This document shows positions 43,465-52,000 of a DNA stretch of 64,000 nucleotides, one piece after another. This DNA comes from Nitriliruptoraceae bacterium (GTDB lineage Bacteria; Actinomycetota; Nitriliruptoria; Nitriliruptorales; Nitriliruptoraceae). Made by a program: the position numbers and the translations under genes. The notes under the pieces are model-generated. The model was not told where the DNA came from. It ran no database searches and was given only the letters and a program-made list of their open reading frames with translations. The first letter of the stretch is position 1; each line of letters opens with the position of its first letter. The stretch covers positions 310,001-374,000 of the forward strand of contig JAGYKW010000001.1 in the NCBI GenBank assembly GCA_018401275.1, read 5' to 3'.

Positions 43465-44718
43465 GTGGATCTGAGTCCGACCGCTCGAGGGCAGACGCTC
43501 CTCGACCGCATGCGCACCTTCGTCGAGGAGGACGTCCTCCCCGCCGAGTCGCGCCATGCTGCCGAGCTGTCGACACTGGGCCTGGGTGCGGACCGCCACG
43601 GCGAGCCGGGTGTCCTGGCGGAGCTGAAGGTCCGTGCACGCCAGCTCGGGCTGTGGAACCTGTTCCTCGCGCAGGACGTGCCCGCACACCTCGGCGTGGG
43701 TGGCGGCGTCAGCGTCCTCGACTACGCCCATCTCGCGGAGCAGACCGGTCGCTCACCGCTGCTCGCCCCTGAGGCGACCAACGGTGCCGCCCCAGACACC
43801 GGAAACATGGAGCTGCTGCTCGACCACGGCACGCCCGAGCAGCAGTCCGCCTGGCTGGCGCCGCTGCTCGCAGGGGAGATGCGCTCGGCGTTCCTCATGA
43901 CCGAGCCGGACGTGGCATCGTCGGACCCGCACAACATCCGGACCAGCATCAGACGCGAGGGCGACGAGTTCGTCATCGACGGACGGAAGTGGTGGTCCTC
44001 GGGCGCGGCGTCACCGCGCTGCGGCATCACCATCGTGATGGGCGTGACCGACCCCGATGCCCCGCGCGGTCAGCGCCATTCGATGCTGCTCGTCCCACCC
44101 TCCACGCCGGGCTTCACCGTCGTGCGCGAGGTCCCGGTGTTCGGTCGCTTCGACCAGGCCGGTGGGCACCCGGAGGTCCGGCTCGACGACGTACGGGTCC
44201 CCATCGCGAACCTGCTCGGAGCGCAGGGCGAGGGCTTCCGTATCGCGCAGGCCCGGCTCGGGCCAGGGCGGATCCACCACTGCATGCGGCTGCTCGGCAT
44301 GGCCGAGCGGGCTCTCGAGCTGATGTGCGTCCGGGCGCTCGAGCGCGAGGCCTTCGGTGCGCCGGTCGCGGATCAGGGCATCGTGCGCCACCGCATCGCG
44401 CAGGCGCGCGTGCGCATCGACCAGGCCCGTCTGCTCACGCTCCGGGCCGCTGCGCGCATCGACGCCGAAGGCGCGCGGGCAGCACGCGATGACATCGCAG
44501 CGATCAAGATCGTCGCACCGTCCACGGCGCTGTGGGTCATCGACGAGGCCATCCAGGTCCATGGCGGTGCCGGCGTCAGCGATGACACGCCGCTCGCGAT
44601 GATGTGGGCGCATGCGCGCACGCTGCGCATCGCGGACGGCCCCGACGAGGTCCACGAGATGGTCCTGGCGCGCCGCGAGCTCGCGCGCCATCAGCGGCCA
44701 TCGCGCACCGATGCCTGA
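43465..44718 (+). CDS. Acyl-CoA dehydrogenase family protein
   Basis: A 417-residue flavoenzyme of the ACAD10/11-like subgroup: an N-terminal helical domain, the FAD/substrate region AFLMTEPDVASSDPHNI (about 148-164), WWSSGAASPRCGI, FDQAGGHPEVRLDDVRVP, and the C-terminal helical domain with QVHGGAGVSDDTPLA. It introduces a double bond into an acyl-CoA; chain specificity is unknown. GTG start after GGAGG. It overlaps the DUF429 gene by eight bases. Confidence 0.92.
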   Translation: MDLSPTARGQTLLDRMRTFVEEDVLPAESRHAAELSTLGLGADRHGEPGVLAELKVRARQLGLWNLFLAQDVPAHLGVGGGVSVLDYAHLAEQTGRSPLLAPEATNGAAPDTGNMELLLDHGTPEQQSAWLAPLLAGEMRSAFLMTEPDVASSDPHNIRTSIRREGDEFVIDGRKWWSSGAASPRCGITIVMGVTDPDAPRGQRHSMLLVPPSTPGFTVVREVPVFGRFDQAGGHPEVRLDDVRVPIANLLGAQGEGFRIAQARLGPGRIHHCMRLLGMAERALELMCVRALEREAFGAPVADQGIVRHRIAQARVRIDQARLLTLRAAARIDAEGARAARDDIAAIKIVAPSTALWVIDEAIQVHGGAGVSDDTPLAMMWAHARTLRIADGPDEVHEMVLARRELARHQRPSRTDA

Positions 44719-45424
44719 GGCGCGAGCCGGCAGGGTCGTCCTCGGTCTCGACGGATGCCCGAGCGGTTGGGTCGCGGTCACGCTGCGCGACGGCCGTGTG
44801 GCCGACGTCCGCGTCGTCGCCCAGGTGGCGGATGCGATCGCGCTCCACGACCCGGCCGCGATCGCGATCGACATGCCGGTGGGGCTGGTCGACGGGCCGC
44901 GTGACACCGACGCCGCTGCGCGAGCGTTGCTGCCCGGTCGGGCCTCCAGCGTGTTCTCCACCGCACCGCGCGCGGTCGTCGAGGGCTGGGTGTCGGGCGA
45001 GCTGACCACGCATGCGGCTGCGACGGCGCTGAGTGTGGCCGTGAGCGGAGTCGGGCTGAGCCAGCAGGCCTGGCGGCTCGTCCCGAAGATGGCGGAGGTC
45101 GAGGCGCTCGCACGCCAAGGCGTCGTGCTCACCGAGGTGCACCCCGAACTCGCGTTCGCCGTCGTCACCGGGTCGCCGTTGCCGCGCAAGCGCTCGTGGC
45201 CCGGGTTGATGCGGCGGCGCGAGGTCCTGAGCGAGCTGGGCGTGGAGCTCCCCACGCGCTTCGACGGAGATGCGGCTGCGGCTCCCGACGACGTCGTCGA
45301 CGCGGCGATCTGCGCCTGGGTCGCCGACGGGTCGGTCTCGGGAGCGGTGATGCGCAGCGTGCCCGACCACACCGCACAGCGGGCTCATGGCCGGCCGATC
45401 ACGATCAGCGTGCGCGAGCCCTGA
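44711..45424 (+). CDS. DUF429 family protein
   Basis: A 237-residue protein with the DUF429 pattern: VLGLDGCPSGWVAV (about 10-23), IDMPVGL, LLPGRASSVFSTAPRAVVE, GLSQQAWRLVPKMAEV, EVHPELAFAV and a C-terminal DDVVDAAICAW. The acidic motifs suggest an RNase H-like fold with a nuclease or hydrolase site (Asp14, Asp-Met-Pro, Glu of EVHPE, Asp-Ala-Ala). The function is not established. It is translationally coupled to the acyl-CoA dehydrogenase and convergent with the next transporter, three bases away. Confidence 0.88.
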   Translation: MPEARAGRVVLGLDGCPSGWVAVTLRDGRVADVRVVAQVADAIALHDPAAIAIDMPVGLVDGPRDTDAAARALLPGRASSVFSTAPRAVVEGWVSGELTTHAAATALSVAVSGVGLSQQAWRLVPKMAEVEALARQGVVLTEVHPELAFAVVTGSPLPRKRSWPGLMRRREVLSELGVELPTRFDGDAAAAPDDVVDAAICAWVADGSVSGAVMRSVPDHTAQRAHGRPITISVREP

Positions 45425-45427
45425 GGC

Positions 45428-46261
45428 TCAGCCGGCGACGAGCAGGCTCATGGCGACGAGCGCGCCGACGACACCGCTGCCTTGGACCGGGTTGAGACGT
45501 TCCTTGAGCAGACGGCGTGCGAGCAGCAGCGCGACCACCGGGTAGAGCGAGGACAGCAGCGCGGAGATGCTGAGCAGACCGCCGCGGGTCGCCAGGAGGA
45601 AGAGCACGTTCGCGCTCATGTCCGTCGTCCCGGCGAGCAGGATCTGTGGGAGCGCGGCGCCGGGATGGACGGGGCGGGAGACGAGTCGGAGCAGGAGCAG
45701 CACGCCGATCGCGGACGCGACCCTCGCGCCGACGAGCGGCCACATCCCCGAGTCCGCCGGGGTCGCATCGAGAGCGATGAAGAAGCCTCCGAAGAGCACC
45801 CCACTCGCGAGGCCACCGATCACCCCGCGCACGTCGGCTGCACCGACCGCGGAGCCGGGGACCCAGGCGACGACGACGACGCTGACGAGCGCGAGCAGCA
45901 CGCCGAACGTCTGCAGTGAGGAGAGCTCGTCACCGAGGACGAACGCGCCCCAGGCGACGGGGACGGCCGCACCGCTCACGGCGGCCAGCGGGCTGACCAC
46001 GCCGATGGGGCCGATCGCCATGGCACGCAGGTAGATGACGAGGCCGGCGGTGCCCGCAGCTCCGGAGACCGCACCGATGACGATCGCGGCGGTCGATGGC
46101 CGCCCGGGGAGGAACGGGAGGAAGGGCAGCAGGACGAGGAGCCCGACGGTCTGCATGCCGAGGGTCACGGTCAGTGCGGAGGCGCGCCGCGCTGCCAGCG
46201 CACCGACGAAGTCAGCGACGCCGTAGCTCAGGCTTGCACCCAGAGCGAAGAACGGGCTCAT
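45428..46261 (-). CDS. EamA/DMT-superfamily transporter
   Basis: A 277-residue ten-helix permease with two EamA repeats (ALGASLSYGVADFVGALAA to VVVAWVPGS, then GVIGGLASGVLFGGFFIAL to LNPVQGSGVVGALVAM). It is distinct from the DMT protein 2 kb upstream and closer to the small-multidrug/EamA group with a SLYP...LLARRLLKERLNPVQ motif. The substrate is unknown. ATG 46261 has GAGGA upstream; a minus-strand TAGGCT (46326-46331) is a likely -10. Confidence 0.88.
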   Translation of the reverse strand: MSPFFALGASLSYGVADFVGALAARRASALTVTLGMQTVGLLVLLPFLPFLPGRPSTAAIVIGAVSGAAGTAGLVIYLRAMAIGPIGVVSPLAAVSGAAVPVAWGAFVLGDELSSLQTFGVLLALVSVVVVAWVPGSAVGAADVRGVIGGLASGVLFGGFFIALDATPADSGMWPLVGARVASAIGVLLLLRLVSRPVHPGAALPQILLAGTTDMSANVLFLLATRGGLLSISALLSSLYPVVALLLARRLLKERLNPVQGSGVVGALVAMSLLVAG

Positions 46262-46337
46262 GACGTCCTCAGGGCCGGTCGTGACGTCGGGAGCGTGCGA
46301 GGGGAGCGTGCGAGCCGGACGGTGGAGCCTAGCGCTC

Positions 46338-46343
46338 TACCCT
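46338..46343 (+). promoter_or_regulatory. Possible -10 of the CAT tRNA
   Basis: TACCCT lies 28 bases before the mature tRNA 5' end, next to the divergent transporter promoter. Evidence is limited to the hexamer and its position. Confidence 0.3.
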
Positions 46344-46370
46344 CATGGGTCCGGGGCCTGACGGGTCCGG

Positions 46371-46444
46371 GGGCCGGTAGCTCAGCTGGTCAGAGCACTC
46401 GACTCATAATCGAGGGTGCGCGGGTTCGAGCCCCGCCCGGCCCA
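46371..46444 (+). tRNA. tRNA with CAT anticodon, probably tRNA-Ile2 (lysidine type)
   Basis: A 74-nt cloverleaf: acceptor GGGCCGG/CCGGCCC with discriminator A, D arm AGCTCAGCTGGTCAGAGC, anticodon arm CTCGACTCATAATCGAG and the T arm CGCGGGTTCGAGCCCCGC. A CAT anticodon can mean elongator Met or Ile2. The C4-G69 and C5-G68 pairs are those used by TilS to select tRNA-Ile2 in E. coli, so Ile2 is favoured over Met. It is not an initiator, which would lack the 1-72 pair. Confidence 0.88.
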
Positions 46445-46478
46445 CCGGGACCGCAGCGGCGACAAGGACGCGAGCACG

Positions 46479-47180
46479 ATGCCCGACACGTACCTCAAGC
46501 GGTCGTTCAACACCGAGTATGCGATGACGGCGCCCCGGCCGCGGCTGCGCGGGCGCTCCCATCAGCTCGCAGGGATCATCAGCCTCCCCGTCGCGATCAC
46601 AGCGACGCTGCGTGCGCCCGCCGGGGAGGTGCGGCTCGCGGTCGCCGCCTTCGCGTTCGGCGTCACCATCATGCTGCTGTGCTCCGGGCTGCTGCACCTG
46701 CGGCGCTGGGACGCGATCGTGCACGAGCGCCTGCTGCGCCTGGATCACTCAGGGATCTACTGCACGATCGGTGGGAGCGCTGCAGCCATCGCGCTGCTCG
46801 CTCTGGACGGCTGGCCGAGGCTCGTCCTGCTGCTGGGGACCGTCCTCGGCTCCCTCATCGGCATCGTGCTCGAATGGCTCCCGTTCGCGGCCCCTCGTGG
46901 CGTCTCGAACACCGTCTACATCAGTCTGGGCTGGCTGCCGGTGCTGCTGCTGCCGTGGGTCTGGGTCGCGGCCGGACCTCTTGTCGTCGTCCTGATCGTG
47001 CTGGGCGGCGTCCTCTACACGTCCGGGGCCATCATCGTCGCGCTGCGACGACCCGACGTGCTGCCCGGCTGGTTCGGCTACCACGAGCTCTTCCACGTCC
47101 TGGTGCTCGCTGCCGTGCTCCTGCACGCGTGGGCGATCGGACGCCTGATCGTCGTGGCGACCGGATCGCCGTTGTGGTGA
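46479..47180 (+). CDS. Hemolysin III family (YqfA/PAQR-like) membrane protein
   Basis: A 233-residue seven-helix protein of the HlyIII/PAQR superfamily. Conserved polar residues typical of the family appear: SHQLAG in helix 1, SGLLHLRRWDAIVHERLLRLDHSGIYCTIGGS in parts around 70-100, and the C-terminal WFGYHELFHVLVL with two histidines that could bind a metal. These proteins may be hydrolase-like membrane enzymes. ATG 46479 has AAGGA upstream. It is 34 bases after the tRNA. Confidence 0.88.
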   Translation: MPDTYLKRSFNTEYAMTAPRPRLRGRSHQLAGIISLPVAITATLRAPAGEVRLAVAAFAFGVTIMLLCSGLLHLRRWDAIVHERLLRLDHSGIYCTIGGSAAAIALLALDGWPRLVLLLGTVLGSLIGIVLEWLPFAAPRGVSNTVYISLGWLPVLLLPWVWVAAGPLVVVLIVLGGVLYTSGAIIVALRRPDVLPGWFGYHELFHVLVLAAVLLHAWAIGRLIVVATGSPLW

Positions 47181-47254
47181 TCGGGCGGCCAGCGGAGCCT
47201 GTCGAACGTGCGATCGCGTGCTCGGCCAGCGACTCGGCCTACAGCTCGGTCCGC

Positions 47255-48475
47255 TCAGACGCAGCGACCGGCGTCACCCGGGACGCGAGGTGACGCGAGG
47301 AGCGTCTCGACCTCGTCGATGGCGAGTGCGTAGGCGACGGTGCTGACGTCGGGGCTGATGGCGAACACGACCGCGACCACGTCGCCAGATGCGTCGATGA
47401 CCGCGGCGCCGGAGTCGCCGGACCTCAGTTCGGACGCGAGGAAGAACAGCGAGCGTTCTGTCGCATCGCGGCCGTAGATGTCGCGACCGACGCCCGTCAC
47501 CCAGCGGTCGATGCGTGCGGACGCCACCCGGTGCTCCGCCTGCCCGCCCGGGTAGCCGACGACCGCGGTCACGTCGCCGACCTCGGCGCGACCGAGCTCC
47601 AGCACGTCGAGCCCGTGCGCTGGAGCGTGCAGCAGCGCGAGGTCACGGTCCTTATCGAACACGACCACCTCGGCGGCCACCCGTCGGCCATCGTGCGTCT
47701 GCAGGTGGAGCTCGCGTGCTCCGGCGACGACGTGCGCGTTCGTGACGATGTGCTCCGTGTCGATGGCGAAGCCGGACCCGGAGTAGCTGCGGCCACAGCC
47801 GACGACGCGGACGCTGGTCGAGGCCGTGATCGCCCGTGCCAGTACCTCCGGTGCGATGCCGATGGTCGTCGGCGGTGTCGAGGGCTCCGGTGTCGGGGCG
47901 AGCGTCGCGAACACGTCCGGGAAGCGTTCGCCACCGAGCAGCGTCCGGAGTGCGCGGCCGACGTCGGGCTGGGGCGGCGTGGCGGCGTCGAGCGTGCCGA
48001 GCACGCTGCTCGCCCGCACCTCACTGCTGACCCGCCCCGGGACGGCGGCGGCGGTGGGGATGAGCAGCCACAGCAGCAGGGTGAACGCGACCACGCTGGC
48101 GACGGCGCCGAGGGCCCGGTCGAGCACGGAGAGTGGGCCGAGCGTGAGCAGTCGTCGGATCGGAGCGGTCACGGCCTGGAGTCCGATGGAGGAGATCGAC
48201 ACCGTGGCGGTGAGGGTCAGGACCGCGAGGAACGTCCGGGCGGGAAGTCCTGCTCCTTCAGCGACCGCGAGCGCTGCGGGCACGGTGCGTCCCGACAGCG
48301 CGAGGCCGGCGATGAGTCCTGCCCAGGCGGCCGCTCGGGCGAGCAGTCCGGTCCGCAGACCGCCGAGCGCGATCAGCGCGGCCACGGCCAGGAGCACGAG
48401 GTCGAGACCGGTCAGGTCGGAGGCGAGCACCTCGGTGACGGAGCGTGAGAGCATCCCGATCGGGTCGGCGGACAT
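47255..48475 (-). CDS. MarP-like membrane serine protease (CvpA plus trypsin-like domain)
   Basis: A 406-residue protein: an N-terminal CvpA-like domain with four transmembrane helices (about 20-145), a linker, and a chymotrypsin-fold protease with His248 (VTNAHVV), Asp278 (DRDLALL) and Ser355 (RSGDSGAAV). The layout matches mycobacterial MarP (Rv3671c), a periplasmic protease for acid and oxidative stress and peptidoglycan-hydrolase processing. The protease domain has a single early cysteine (GCGRSY), so the redox disulfide of MarP may be absent. GGAGGAG precedes the ATG. Confidence 0.9.
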   Translation of the reverse strand: MSADPIGMLSRSVTEVLASDLTGLDLVLLAVAALIALGGLRTGLLARAAAWAGLIAGLALSGRTVPAALAVAEGAGLPARTFLAVLTLTATVSISSIGLQAVTAPIRRLLTLGPLSVLDRALGAVASVVAFTLLLWLLIPTAAAVPGRVSSEVRASSVLGTLDAATPPQPDVGRALRTLLGGERFPDVFATLAPTPEPSTPPTTIGIAPEVLARAITASTSVRVVGCGRSYSGSGFAIDTEHIVTNAHVVAGARELHLQTHDGRRVAAEVVVFDKDRDLALLHAPAHGLDVLELGRAEVGDVTAVVGYPGGQAEHRVASARIDRWVTGVGRDIYGRDATERSLFFLASELRSGDSGAAVIDASGDVVAVVFAISPDVSTVAYALAIDEVETLLASPRVPGDAGRCV

Positions 48476-48500
48476 CCCTGCTCCTCCGCGACGGTGACGC

Positions 48501-48521
48501 GGGCCGCGCCATGCGCGGCCC
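48501..48521 (-). terminator. Terminator downstream of the small 48.6-kb gene
   Basis: A nine-pair perfect stem GGGCCGCGC/GCGCGGCCC with a three-base loop lies 40 bases after the small hypothetical gene and just upstream of the MarP-like gene, separating the two leftward units. Confidence 0.6.
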
Positions 48522-48560
48522 GTCCTGCTTCAGGTCCGACCGCGCGGGGGGCGGGTGACG

Positions 48561-48827
48561 TCAGTTGCGCGACGGGTTGCGGCGGTCCTCACGGTCGAGG
48601 TAGTCGGCGAGCCGGGAGTGCAGCTTCGCAGCGCTCAACTCGGACTGTGGGTGGTGGCCCTCACGCAGAGCGATCCACAGGGGCCGCTCCTGGCCATCGA
48701 CGGTCGAGGTCCGCTCGATCCGGACGTCCCAGTCGGGGAACTCGGCGCGCAGCCAGTCGAGGACCGGAGGTGACTCCGGCTCCGAGATGCGGTCGAGGGT
48801 CTGCGCGCCAGTCTGCTGCTCGCTCAT
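48561..48827 (-). CDS. Small hypothetical protein
   Basis: An 88-residue soluble protein starting MSEQQTGAQTLDR, with a compact alpha/beta pattern (PPVLDWLRAEFPDWDVRIERTS then RPLWIALREGHHPQSELSAAKL). It has no membrane segment or cysteines. The third of three consecutive ATGs (48827) has GGAG at ideal spacing and is taken as the start. No family is recognised. It has its own terminator. Confidence 0.6.
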   Translation of the reverse strand: MSEQQTGAQTLDRISEPESPPVLDWLRAEFPDWDVRIERTSTVDGQERPLWIALREGHHPQSELSAAKLHSRLADYLDREDRRNPSRN

Positions 48828-48994
48828 CATCATCTCCGTGCTCTCTTCGACGTCCGGCGCATCCGGCCGTGCCTGTGGCTCTGGTTCGCCGCAGGGAACC
48901 GGACGGACGGTGCGTGACCATACGACCTGCGCGGGTCCGGCTCAGGGAGGTGGCGCCGGCCTCCTGACGGTGGCCGACGGAGCGATACCGGCGC

Positions 48995-49663
48995 TCAGCG
49001 TGGCGTGCCGCCGAGAACGCGGGGGTGCGCTCCGGGCGGGTACCACGGGGCCCGCAGGCGCGGGAGTGCGAACTGCATCATCGGTCCCGAGGCCAGCGCG
49101 AAGTAGACGGTCCCCACTCCGACCGTTCCACCCAGGGCCCAACCCAGCCACAGCGCAGTGAGCTCGATGCCCGTGCGGGCGACCGCGATCGGGACCCCGA
49201 GTCGGTTCAGACCAGTCATGAGGCCGTCGCGCGGACCTGAACCGACCCCGGCCCCGATGTAGAGCGCGACGCCGACGGAGAACAGCGGGGTGCTGAGCGC
49301 GAGCAGTACCCAGCGCACCCAGGTCGCGCTCGGGGCCGTTGTGACGGCCAGCGTCGCATCGATCACGAGACCGATGGTCACGATGTTCGTGATCGTGCCG
49401 ACACCGGGCCGTTCGCGCAGCGGGAACCACAGCACCAGCACGAGGAAGCCGACCAGGATCGATGCGACCCCAATACTGATTCCGGTGACCACCGCCAGTC
49501 CTTGATGCAGTACGTCCCACGGGCCGAGTCCGAGATCGGAGCGGACGAGCATCGCGACCGCGACGCCGCACAGCGCGAGGCCGCTCAGCAGTCGCGGCAT
49601 CACCTGGAGGACGCTCGTGGGACCGGTGACAGGAGGCATAGGGAGTGGGCTCGAGGTCGGCAT
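48995..49663 (-). CDS. YczE/YyaS/YitT-family membrane protein
   Basis: A 222-residue protein with five hydrophobic helices. Two internally similar signatures, SDLGLGPWDVLHQGL (about 42-56) and GVGSGPRDGLMTGL (about 132-145), mark the YczE-like group of integral membrane proteins with unknown transport function. ATG 49663 has TAGCGT seven bases upstream on the minus strand (49671-49676) and no Shine-Dalgarno sequence, so it is probably leaderless. It is divergent from the lipid-modification operon. Confidence 0.8.
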   Translation of the reverse strand: MPTSSPLPMPPVTGPTSVLQVMPRLLSGLALCGVAVAMLVRSDLGLGPWDVLHQGLAVVTGISIGVASILVGFLVLVLWFPLRERPGVGTITNIVTIGLVIDATLAVTTAPSATWVRWVLLALSTPLFSVGVALYIGAGVGSGPRDGLMTGLNRLGVPIAVARTGIELTALWLGWALGGTVGVGTVYFALASGPMMQFALPRLRAPWYPPGAHPRVLGGTPR

Positions 49664-49772
49664 GGCGGGGACGCTAGTCGTGCCAGCGTGCAGAGCCGCT
49701 CGAGCCCGTGTCCAGGCGCTCGTCCTACGCTTCGACTCGGTCAAGGGCCAGGATGGGGACGAGGAGGTCGGC

Positions 49773-51113
49773 ATGCGCATCGCGGTGGTGGGGACGGGGA
49801 TCGCGGGTTCCTCCGCCGCATGGCTGCTCTCGCGGCGTCATCAGGTGACCGTGCTCGAAGGCTCCGCACGCGCCGGTGGTCACACGGACACCATCGGCGT
49901 CCGCCTCGGCGATGCTGGGTCACGGGACGCCTTCGAGCGGCCGATCGATACGGGGTTCATCGTCTACAACGAGACGACCTACCCCCTGCTCGTGCGACTC
50001 TTCGACGAGCTCGGCGTCGAGACGCAACCGTCCGACATGTCGTGGGCCCTGCGCTGCGAACGCTGCGACCTCGAGTACGCCGGGGACGCTCGCGGTGCGT
50101 TCGCGCAGCCACGCCGGCTGCTCGACGCCGAGCATCTGCGCATGCTGGGTGACATCGCTCGCTTCAACCGGCGTGGTCGTGAGGCGATCGGGGTCCTCGA
50201 CGGTGCGGGGATCCACGGCGCGCTCGATGCTCGCACGCATGGCGGACGGGTGCTCGACGACGGGACCGCCGGCGACGTCGGGATCGGCGAGTTCATCACG
50301 CGCCATCGACTCGGTGACGCCTTCCGACGTCACTACCTCCTGCCGATGGCAGCAGCCATCTGGTCGTCGGGCACGTCGGCTGTCGAGCGGTTCCCGACCC
50401 GGAGCCTGCTCGCGTTCTTCGCGAACCACGGCCTGCTCGGCGTGCGGAGCCACCTCGCGTGGCGGACCGTGACAGGAGGGTCCAAGCGCTATCTCGATGC
50501 GCTGCTGGCGCCACTGGAGGGCAGTATCGAGCTGGGGAACGCCGTCACCGGCGTGCGTCGCGCACCGGACGGCGTCGTGATCGCGACCGCCGACGGACGA
50601 CGCCGGGACTTCGATGCCGTCGTCATCGCCACGCATCCTGATGACGCGCTCCGTCTGCTCGTCGACCCGTCGGACGACGAACGCGACCTGCTCGGTGCGT
50701 GGACGGCGAGCGACAACGAACGCGTCGTGCACACCGACGCATCGCTCCTGCCCCGACGGCGCAGGGCCTGGGCCAGCTGGAACTACCACGTCGAGGACTG
50801 TGCGGCACCGGCCGACTCCGCCTCGTTGAGCTACCACATGAACCGGCTCCAGCGCATCGATGCGCCGGAGGAGATCATCGTCTCGATCAACCCGCCGCGT
50901 CCGCCCGCCCCCGGGACCGTCCTGCGACGCGATCGCGTCACGCACTCGACGTTCAGTCCGGCCGCGGTCGCGACCCAGCCCGATCTCGATCGTCTCAACG
51001 GTCCGCGCCGGACGTACTTCGCGGGTGCATGGCAGCGGTGGGGGTTCCACGAGGACGGTCTGTGGTCGGCCGTGCGCGTCGCGGCGCATCTCGGTGTCGA
51101 GTGGCCACGATGA
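49773..51113 (+). CDS. FAD-dependent oxidoreductase (amine-oxidase fold) of the CFA cluster
   Basis: A 446-residue flavoprotein with the dinucleotide motif VVGTGIAGSSAAWLL (5-19), then EGSARAGGHTDTI and DTGFIVYNETTYP, and a C-terminal FAD motif YFAGAWQRWGFHEDGLWSA. The group always appears next to DUF1365 and cyclopropane-synthase genes and is thought to desaturate or oxidise modified fatty-acyl chains. Start ATG 49773 with GAGGAGG. The stop overlaps the DUF1365 start (ATGA). A TACGCT box near 49724 may be the operon -10. Confidence 0.9.
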   Translation: MRIAVVGTGIAGSSAAWLLSRRHQVTVLEGSARAGGHTDTIGVRLGDAGSRDAFERPIDTGFIVYNETTYPLLVRLFDELGVETQPSDMSWALRCERCDLEYAGDARGAFAQPRRLLDAEHLRMLGDIARFNRRGREAIGVLDGAGIHGALDARTHGGRVLDDGTAGDVGIGEFITRHRLGDAFRRHYLLPMAAAIWSSGTSAVERFPTRSLLAFFANHGLLGVRSHLAWRTVTGGSKRYLDALLAPLEGSIELGNAVTGVRRAPDGVVIATADGRRRDFDAVVIATHPDDALRLLVDPSDDERDLLGAWTASDNERVVHTDASLLPRRRRAWASWNYHVEDCAAPADSASLSYHMNRLQRIDAPEEIIVSINPPRPPAPGTVLRRDRVTHSTFSPAAVATQPDLDRLNGPRRTYFAGAWQRWGFHEDGLWSAVRVAAHLGVEWPR

Positions 51114-52000
51114 ACGCTCATGAGGATGCGGACGGCCCGGGTCGGTCACGGCGCTCGGCGCTCGCGATCACCGAGGTGCGCCACCGGCGTCATCGTCCTG
51201 CGACCCATCGCGTGGGACTGTCGACGTTCCACGTCCTCGTCGACGTCGACGAGCTCCCACGCCTGGACCGCGAGGTCCTGGGCTTCGGGCACAACCGTCG
51301 TGCACCGGTCGCAGTCCACGACGACGATCATCTCGACGGTCCGCGCACAGGGTCCGTGGCCGCTCCGGACGGGACGACGCTGCGCGCACGGGCGGAGACG
51401 CTGCTGCGCGAGCGCGGGATCGCTCTGCCCGCAGGTCCGCTGCTGCTGCTGTGCCACCCGCGCGTGTTCGGGCACGTGTTCAACCCGGTCTCCTGGTGGT
51501 TCGCGCACGATGCGGCTGGTGAGCTCGCGCTGGTCCTCGCCGAGGTGTCGAACACGTTCGGGGATCGCGTCGTGTACGTGCTCGACACGCTCGAGCCCGG
51601 AGCGCAGGGCACGGTGCGCGCCACGACGACCAAGACCCTGCACGTGTCCCCGTTCCTGCCCGTCGATGGCCTCACCTACCACTTCGTCATCCGACCGCCC
51701 GGTGACACGCCGGGCACGCGCGTGCTGGTGCACATGGAGGTCGAGGATGCGCAGGGGACCGTGCTGGACGCGACGCAGGATGCGAGGCTGGTCCCCTTCA
51801 CCTCCGGGCGCCTGCTGCGCCTCATGCTGCGGTTCCCGCTGGTGTCGCTGCGCAGCATGGCCCACATCCACGCGCATGCTCTCGGGTTGTGGCGCAAGCG
51901 CGTACCGTTCCACCGCCGTCCGGTCCCGCCGGCCGACGCGGTGAGGACCCGGCGCTCGCCTGCGTCACGGGTCGGACGAGGGGAGCGACGTGAGCACTGA
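51110..52000 (+). CDS. DUF1365 family protein
   Basis: A 296-residue protein with the DUF1365 pattern: ITEVRHRRHRPATHRVGLSTFHVLVDVDELP in parts, LLLLCHPRVFGHVFNPVSWWFA (about 112-133), LAEVSNTFGDRVVYVL, KTLHVSPFLPVDGLTYHFVI and the tail HIHAHALGLWRKRVPFHRRP. It is found only with CFA-type lipid-modification genes; its role is not known. It is coupled to both neighbours (ATGA before; the next gene starts 11 bases inside). Confidence 0.92.
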   Translation: MNAHEDADGPGRSRRSALAITEVRHRRHRPATHRVGLSTFHVLVDVDELPRLDREVLGFGHNRRAPVAVHDDDHLDGPRTGSVAAPDGTTLRARAETLLRERGIALPAGPLLLLCHPRVFGHVFNPVSWWFAHDAAGELALVLAEVSNTFGDRVVYVLDTLEPGAQGTVRATTTKTLHVSPFLPVDGLTYHFVIRPPGDTPGTRVLVHMEVEDAQGTVLDATQDARLVPFTSGRLLRLMLRFPLVSLRSMAHIHAHALGLWRKRVPFHRRPVPPADAVRTRRSPASRVGRGERREH

